A stretch of DNA of 64,000 nucleotides from Liolophura sinensis. Its lineage: Eukaryota > Mollusca > Polyplacophora > Chitonida > Chitonidae. The notes under the pieces were generated by a model. That model worked only from the letters and a program-made list of their open reading frames with translations. It did no database searches and was not told the DNA's origin. Shown one piece after another: positions 59,467 through 64,000 of the stretch (the first letter of the stretch is position 1; every line of letters starts with the position of its first letter). Both the position numbers and the translations under genes were made by a program. The DNA lies in NCBI RefSeq assembly GCF_032854445.1, contig NC_088299.1:19275608-19339607 (forward strand), read 5' to 3'.

Positions 59467-59470
59467 ATTG
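59460..59470. promoter_or_regulatory. YY1-like motif in the NUTF2 5' region
   Basis: CCGCCATATTG matches the YY1 core. It lies 153 bp upstream of the NUTF2 start codon, in a locally GC-richer stretch (59440-59480), and probably marks the promoter. Confidence 0.4.
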
Positions 59471-59622
59471 TCGGCGTTATTCAGACTCTGAAGCGCATTG
59501 AGAACTCATATAGATTTCTCTGTTGTTCTCAGCAGATTTTCTCAGTCGTTTTTATTCCGTATTTGTGTCCTTTTCTGTACATCTGTAGTTTGTCGTGAAC
59601 GTGTCTCGGCGGTGCTGTCAGA

Positions 59623-59751
59623 ATGAATGGCCTTAACCCCCAGTTCGCTGTGATCGGTACCACCTTCGTGGAGTCCTTCTACCCAATGTTCGACAGCCTA
59701 ACTTTCAAAACAGACGAAAATGCTAAGAGACAGTTGCTCTCGTTCTATCAT
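59623..59751 (+). CDS. NUTF2: NUTF2 exon 1
   Basis: ATG in the context GTCAGAATGA; ends at TATCAT/GTAAGT in phase 0. It encodes residues 1-43. Confidence 0.9.
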
Positions 59752-62700
59752 GTAAGTGAGGAATGCTGACTTCTGTAAATTCGCCATTTACCTTCATATT
59801 TGTTGTGAGTCATACACATCATAAGGCCTGTAGTTATCAGTGAATTGTTGTCATTATCATATTGGGCTGATAATCTTCTTTCTTTCTTTCTCTTTTTTTA
59901 TTTTGCGATTTTTGATTGGAAAGTGGCATTGTGCATTGTCTGACACCATGTAATCTCGTGTAGGTGTGGTTGACAGTTACGCCAGCATGATGTCAGCCAT
60001 CCCAGCATGATGTCAGAAGATGAACAAGCGATGTCACACTCCTCACAGTGCATGGGTTGCTCCCTACTTTCACTTACTTCACCGAGTCAGCGTTCCAGGA
60101 GTCCTGCATGTTCATGCAAATGTGGATGAAGCAGGGTGGGGGCATTGGCAAACTAACGCAGATTTTATGGTACTTTCTAGACTGAATACATATGGTGTAT
60201 AGCCGGGCCTGTTGGCTCAACGGCACTGTGATCAGCTGCCATGAAATCACACTTTTAGCAGTGTTAGTTTGCAAGAGCCCCAACTCTGTGTCGTCTTAAC
60301 ATGTGTGAACTCAGTGAGATTCCTGAAATGCTGACTAGGCTTATAGACAAGCTTGACCTTTAGATTCTGTGCAATATTCAACATTTGTGAGGAAAATTGT
60401 TTCAGTTGTATGTTAAAATAATGTTGGGCATACTTCAGTTAAAGAGAATGAATATGTATCAAGTATAAAGGCAGACAGAAATTGAGAAAGTGCTCATGTC
60501 TTATGGAATCACTTTCTGCCTCATCACCCTAGTGACCTCTGCTTTGTTCTAGAGTTTGTCAGTTGTAAAGGCTAGGTTTGTATGTACATGTAGCTTTCCA
60601 CGCCACTACTTACTTCACTCATTCAAACTTCCCTGAATGAGTCCGGCCAAATATGAAGGAGATGTAGTACACGTGACAAAATCATATGAAGCATGAACAC
60701 ATGCATTCAAGCCTTTCAATGTTCATCTGTCTTTAACACGTCTAAGTAACTTATTCTGTGACAACAACTCAAATGGTCTAGTGCTGTAAACTTCAGGCTA
60801 TGGACCCAACATGCTGTCTGGCAAGTTCAAATCCAGAGCTTTCCAGAGCGACAAATGGGAACGGGTAATACAATGAAGCTTACATGTTAGCTGAACACTC
60901 ATGGATTACAGTATCAGGTGACAGAGAAAAGTGTAAAAAAACATTGTACTTACGCTGTATTTTTGTTATTATTCAAGCATTTCCCCGTCTTGGGTTGAGT
61001 CTTGAATACTATCTTGATAATTCACAACCTTCATCTATAAAACTAATTAACATGCTGTATAGTGGTTACATTTACCACAAGAAATGCTCGCTGTTGACAG
61101 CCATTTTGAAAAGTTCTGTGACCTATTAGTATACGTGGTTTCTGAAATGTAACTGAACTTTTGAAAGTTTGCGTGATCTTAGCTCTGTAGAGCTGTGCAC
61201 AGCTTACATACTGTCACAGCCCTGTCTTGTTCCATCTGATTGCCTTGAACACCTCAGTATTTCACGTGTTGCCCTCAATATAGTGTCTGCCCCAAATGTG
61301 GGTGCCGTACATGGGAAGGGCTGGTTTTATAAGTGAAATATTTTTGAGTACGGTGTAAAACACCAATCAAATAAATAAAGGAATAAATCTGGTTGTATTT
61401 CCGTGTAGTTCTTCTGGGTGGCGACATTTTGAGTCCTGTTGGATGGAGTTGGGTTGTCTTTGACCCCTTTGAATCCCTAGGCGTCCGCATCTCTCCAAGG
61501 GAAACAAATGGGGCCAAAGTGAACCGCATGTGATCTGACGAGACCCAAAATATTAGTTCCCAGAAGCCTTGTATGTGGTAGAGCTGAGCCATACCAAGGT
61601 GGATGGGAACTTTTTGAAACATCAGAATCATTTTGACACTATAGGAACAAGACGGGTATGAGTCTCACAATTACTGAATGGTAATGATTTGAGCTTTTCT
61701 TGGTAAATAGAGAAAGTTTGATTTGATCATTGAAAATTGATTTTTTGTCAAAAATCCAGCATTGAGAGGCATAGGCAAGATCATACATGTCCACAAAATT
61801 TCATAAATTGGACAGTTTCCCCATGTTAACGCCTCAGAATCATGGCTTACAACATCAACTGCACACATATTATTGTGTTGTATTTATCTTTCAGGAAAAT
61901 GCTATGCTGTCTTTTGAGGGCTCACAAATACAAGGAAATGAAAATATTGTCGCCAAATTTATTGTAAGTAATTGTTACTTTTAGTCCATCTGTTAACAGA
62001 AGAGCAGAAAGCGAATGGCAGGGTTTTCTCTCTTTTACTGTGCTTGTGGAATTTTTGAGGTTATAAATTATGAATACAGTTTATGCACATTACAAAAGAG
62101 GTGTCCAATGAAATAATACTCGTGTAGATGTGGTTGGGCTTAAATCCCAGGCTAAGATAGGGAAATAGGTGCACCCACTGGCACTTACTGTGGGGCCTTC
62201 GTAGCTGCTCTCTAACATTCGTTTTTTCCACGAATGTCTATATCACACTGGGATAGCCCATCAGTAACATGCCCAGCGTCGGTGGGTTATCATGGCACTC
62301 CAGTTTCCTCTGTTTGTTCACACTGTGGGGTTTTTGTGACCGCTCTCTAGCATTCGTTTTTTCCACGAATGTCTATATCACACTGGGATAGCCCATCAGT
62401 AACATGCCCAGTGTCGGTGGGTTATCATGGCACTCCAGTTTCCTCTATTTGTTCTCACTGTGGGGTTTTTGTGACCGCTCTCTAACATTCGTTTTTTCCA
62501 CGAATGTCTATATCACACTGGGATAGCCCATCAGTAACGTGCCCAGCGTCGGTGGGTTATCATGGCACTCCAGTTTCCTCTATTTGTTCACACTGTGGGG
62601 TTTTTGTGACCGCTCTCTAACATTCGTTTTTTCCACGAATGTCTATATCACACTGGGGGCCTCCGTGGCTCAGTCGGTTAAAGCGCTAGCGCAGCGTAAT

Positions 62701-64000
62701 GACCCAGGAGTCTCTCACCAATGCGGTCGCTGTGAGTTCAAGTCCAGCTGCTGGCGGCCGTACGTGAGAAGGTCTCCCAGCAACCTGCGGATGGTCGTGG
62801 GTTTCCCCCAGGCTCTGCCCGGTTTCCACCCACCATAATGCTGGCTGCTGTCGTATAAGTGAAATATTCTTGAGTACGGCGTAAAACACCAATCAAAAAA
62901 AAAAAAAAAAATCTATATCACACTGGGATAGCCCATCAGTAACATGCCCAGCGTCGGTGGGTTATCATGGCACTCCAGTTTCCTCTATTTGTTCACACTG
63001 TGGGTTTTTTGTGGCCGCTCTCTAACATTCGTTTTTTCCACGAATGTCTATATCACACGGGGATAGCCCATCAGTAACATGCCCAGCGTCGGTGGGTTAT
63101 CATGGCACTCCAGTTTCCTCTATTTGTTCTCACTGTGGGTTTTTTGTGACCGCTCTCTAACATTCGTTTTTTCCACGAATGTCTATATCACACTGGGATA
63201 GCCCATCAGTAACATGTCCAAGGTCGGTGGGTTATCATGGCACCCCAGTTTCCTCCATTCGTTCTCACTGTGGGTTTTTTGTGACCGCTCTCTAACATTT
63301 GTTTTTTTCACGAATGTCTATATCACACTGGGATAGCCCATCAGTAACATGCCCAGCGTCCGTGGGTTATCATGGCTTTCCAGTTTCCTCCATTCGTTCT
63401 CACTGTGGGTTTTTTGTGACCGCTCTCTAACATTCGTTTTTTCCACGAATGTCTATATCACACTGGGATAGCCCATCAGTAACATGCTCAGCATCGATGG
63501 GTTACCATGGCTCTCCAACATCCTCCATGTGTAAAACTGTCTTCATCATAAATGATAAGTTTTCTCAATCAGTCAACCCTCGATGATAGAGTTCATCTCA
63601 TGTTGAGCCAGGTCATTGATGTACCATTAATAAAATTTCCCAAGTTTGATTGCAGTAATCTATTCAGTCTGTGATTTGCCTGTGCAATGCTTTGGTTTGC
63701 AGAGTTTACCATTCAAGTCATTAACAAGAGTAGTGACAACAGTCGACTCGCAGCCAATTGCAGATGGTGGAGTGGCAATCATGGTTGTTGGACAACTCAA
63801 GGTAAGATCGTGTACAAAAACATGTTGCTGTTTCCATTAAATGTTCTCATCACTGCCACTCACAATCCACTGGCCCAACTGCATGGATCTGCCTGTTGCA
63901 GATCCTCCATGCTATCACCCAGTCGCCATACTGTACATGCCATCACCCAGTCGCCATACTGTACGTGCCATCACCCAGTCCCTATACTGTACGTGCCATC
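59623..64000 (+). CDS. NUTF2: Nuclear transport factor 2 (NTF2), 5' part; continues past the window
   Basis: NTF2 is a small homodimer that carries Ran-GDP back into the nucleus through FG nucleoporins. Three exons join in phase 0 to give 99 of about 127 residues. The cone-shaped NTF2 fold begins with PQFAVIGTTFVESFYPMFD, followed by AMLSFEGSQIQG (human has LTWEGQQFQG), SLPFKSLTRVVTT and MVVGQLK, identical to the human motif. The start ATG at 59623 sits at the family's usual N-terminus. The last exon or exons lie beyond 64000. Intron 2 carries a 135-bp array with a SINE. NXT-type relatives are less likely because of the SLPF and VGQLK motifs. Confidence 0.92.
59752..61894 (+). other. NUTF2 intron 1
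   Basis: Donor CAT/GTAAGT, acceptor TATCTTTCAG. A SINE-A tail is present at 61325-61388 (AAGTGAAATATTTTTGAGTA). The rest shows nothing notable. Confidence 0.85.
61325..61388 (+). mobile_element. SINE family A tail fragment (NUTF2 intron 1)
   Basis: TATAAGTGAAATATTTTTGA then GTACGGTGTAAAACACCAAT and AAATAAATAAAGGAATAAAT. Only the 3' 60 bp remain. Confidence 0.75.
61895..61963 (+). CDS. NUTF2: NUTF2 exon 2
   Basis: Acceptor ATCTTTCAG/GAAAAT, donor TTTATT/GTAAGT, phase 0. It encodes residues 44-66, including LSFEGSQIQG and the IVAKF helix. Confidence 0.92.
62207..63530. repeat. 135-bp tandem array, 8 copies, with a SINE inside (NUTF2 intron 2)
   Basis: TCTATATCACACTGGGATAG anchors at 62237, 62372, 62507, 62642 (interrupted, resuming at 62912), 63047, 63182, 63317 and 63452, exactly 135 bp apart once the insertion is removed. 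A small palindrome (ACATTCG ... CGAATGT) lies in each unit. Confidence 0.97.
62658..62911 (+). mobile_element. Intact tRNA-derived SINE family A with 16-bp target-site duplication
   Basis: Box A TGGCTCAGTCGG at 62666-62677 and box-B-like GAGTTCAAGTCC at 62734-62745 form a tRNA-like head. A conserved body and AGTACGGCGTAAAACACCAA end in about 16 A. TCTATATCACACTGGG flanks it at 62642-62657 and 62912-62927. Mobilisation by a LINE is implied but no LINE is present. Confidence 0.96.
63703..63801 (+). CDS. NUTF2: NUTF2 exon 3
   Basis: Acceptor TTTGCAG/AGTTTA, donor CTCAAG/GTAAGA, phase 0. It encodes residues 67-99, ending AIMVVGQLK. Confidence 0.93.
63893..64000. repeat. 28-bp tandem repeat running off the window (NUTF2 intron 3)
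   Basis: CCATCACCCAGTCGCCATAC plus TGTACGTG repeated about four times to the last base; the first copy is diverged. Confidence 0.85.

Larger units (their letters stand above)
61964..63702 (+). other. NUTF2 intron 2
   Basis: Almost entirely a 135-bp tandem array plus one inserted SINE. Confidence 0.9.

Noticed and set aside
53749-59620. A THAP11-like gene between CENPT and NUTF2, as in human
   Set aside because: I looked for a C2CH THAP N-terminus in both strands here and found none; only the GPCR lies between the two genes.
62658-62745. A functional tRNA gene
   Set aside because: Box A and box B are present, but the sequence continues into a SINE body with a poly-A tail and target duplication, and no cloverleaf 3' end follows box B.

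Overview
The window is animal nuclear DNA: spliced genes, tRNA-derived SINEs, foldback elements and very many tandem repeats. The dominant SINE, with its 3' end reading AGTACGGCGTAAAACACCAA before an A/AATA tail, is of a kind I associate with molluscs and relatives. A lophotrochozoan, most likely a marine mollusc, is my inference; no species can be named. Most long open frames are artefacts of tandem arrays.

Two genes can be assembled exon by exon. The first is a complete CENP-T gene on the minus strand. It has ten coding exons between 44983 and 18546. All splice phases agree, giving an 820-residue kinetochore protein with N-terminal TPRT motifs, an acidic disordered middle, and a C-terminal histone fold plus helical extension. 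The second is the 5' part of an NTF2/NUTF2 gene on the plus strand from 59623. It has three coding exons (99 residues) and runs off the right edge. Between them lies an intronless rhodopsin-family GPCR on the minus strand (51692-52801). CENPT on minus and NUTF2 on plus are also close neighbours in human (CENPT-THAP11-NUTF2 at 16q22.1, from memory), so this looks like ancient microsynteny.

Layout: 1-17.8 kb has no gene I can support. It holds two SINE families, degenerate AACCAC-type minisatellites (7.3 kb and 14.3-15.2 kb), a MITE-like hairpin at 11.1 kb and a dispersed repeat family. The CENPT gene occupies 17.6-45.0 kb; six of its nine introns and its probable 3' UTR carry unrelated tandem arrays with units of 12, 16, 20, 24, 26, 27, 36, 43, 44, 50 and 73 bp. 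The 45-51.6 kb stretch is intergenic, with a 30-bp array at 47.1-47.8 kb and an 81/48-bp array at 49.65-50.98 kb that contains an inverted segment. A 58-bp array sits directly 5' of the GPCR. The 53.8-59.3 kb stretch holds foldbacks and SINEs. NUTF2 starts at a probable bidirectional promoter, and its intron 2 carries a 135-bp array interrupted by a SINE with a 16-bp target-site duplication.

The most notable observation is how densely different minisatellites fill one conserved inner-kinetochore gene while all its exons stay intact. A decayed extra copy of its TPRT exon also survives in intron 2.
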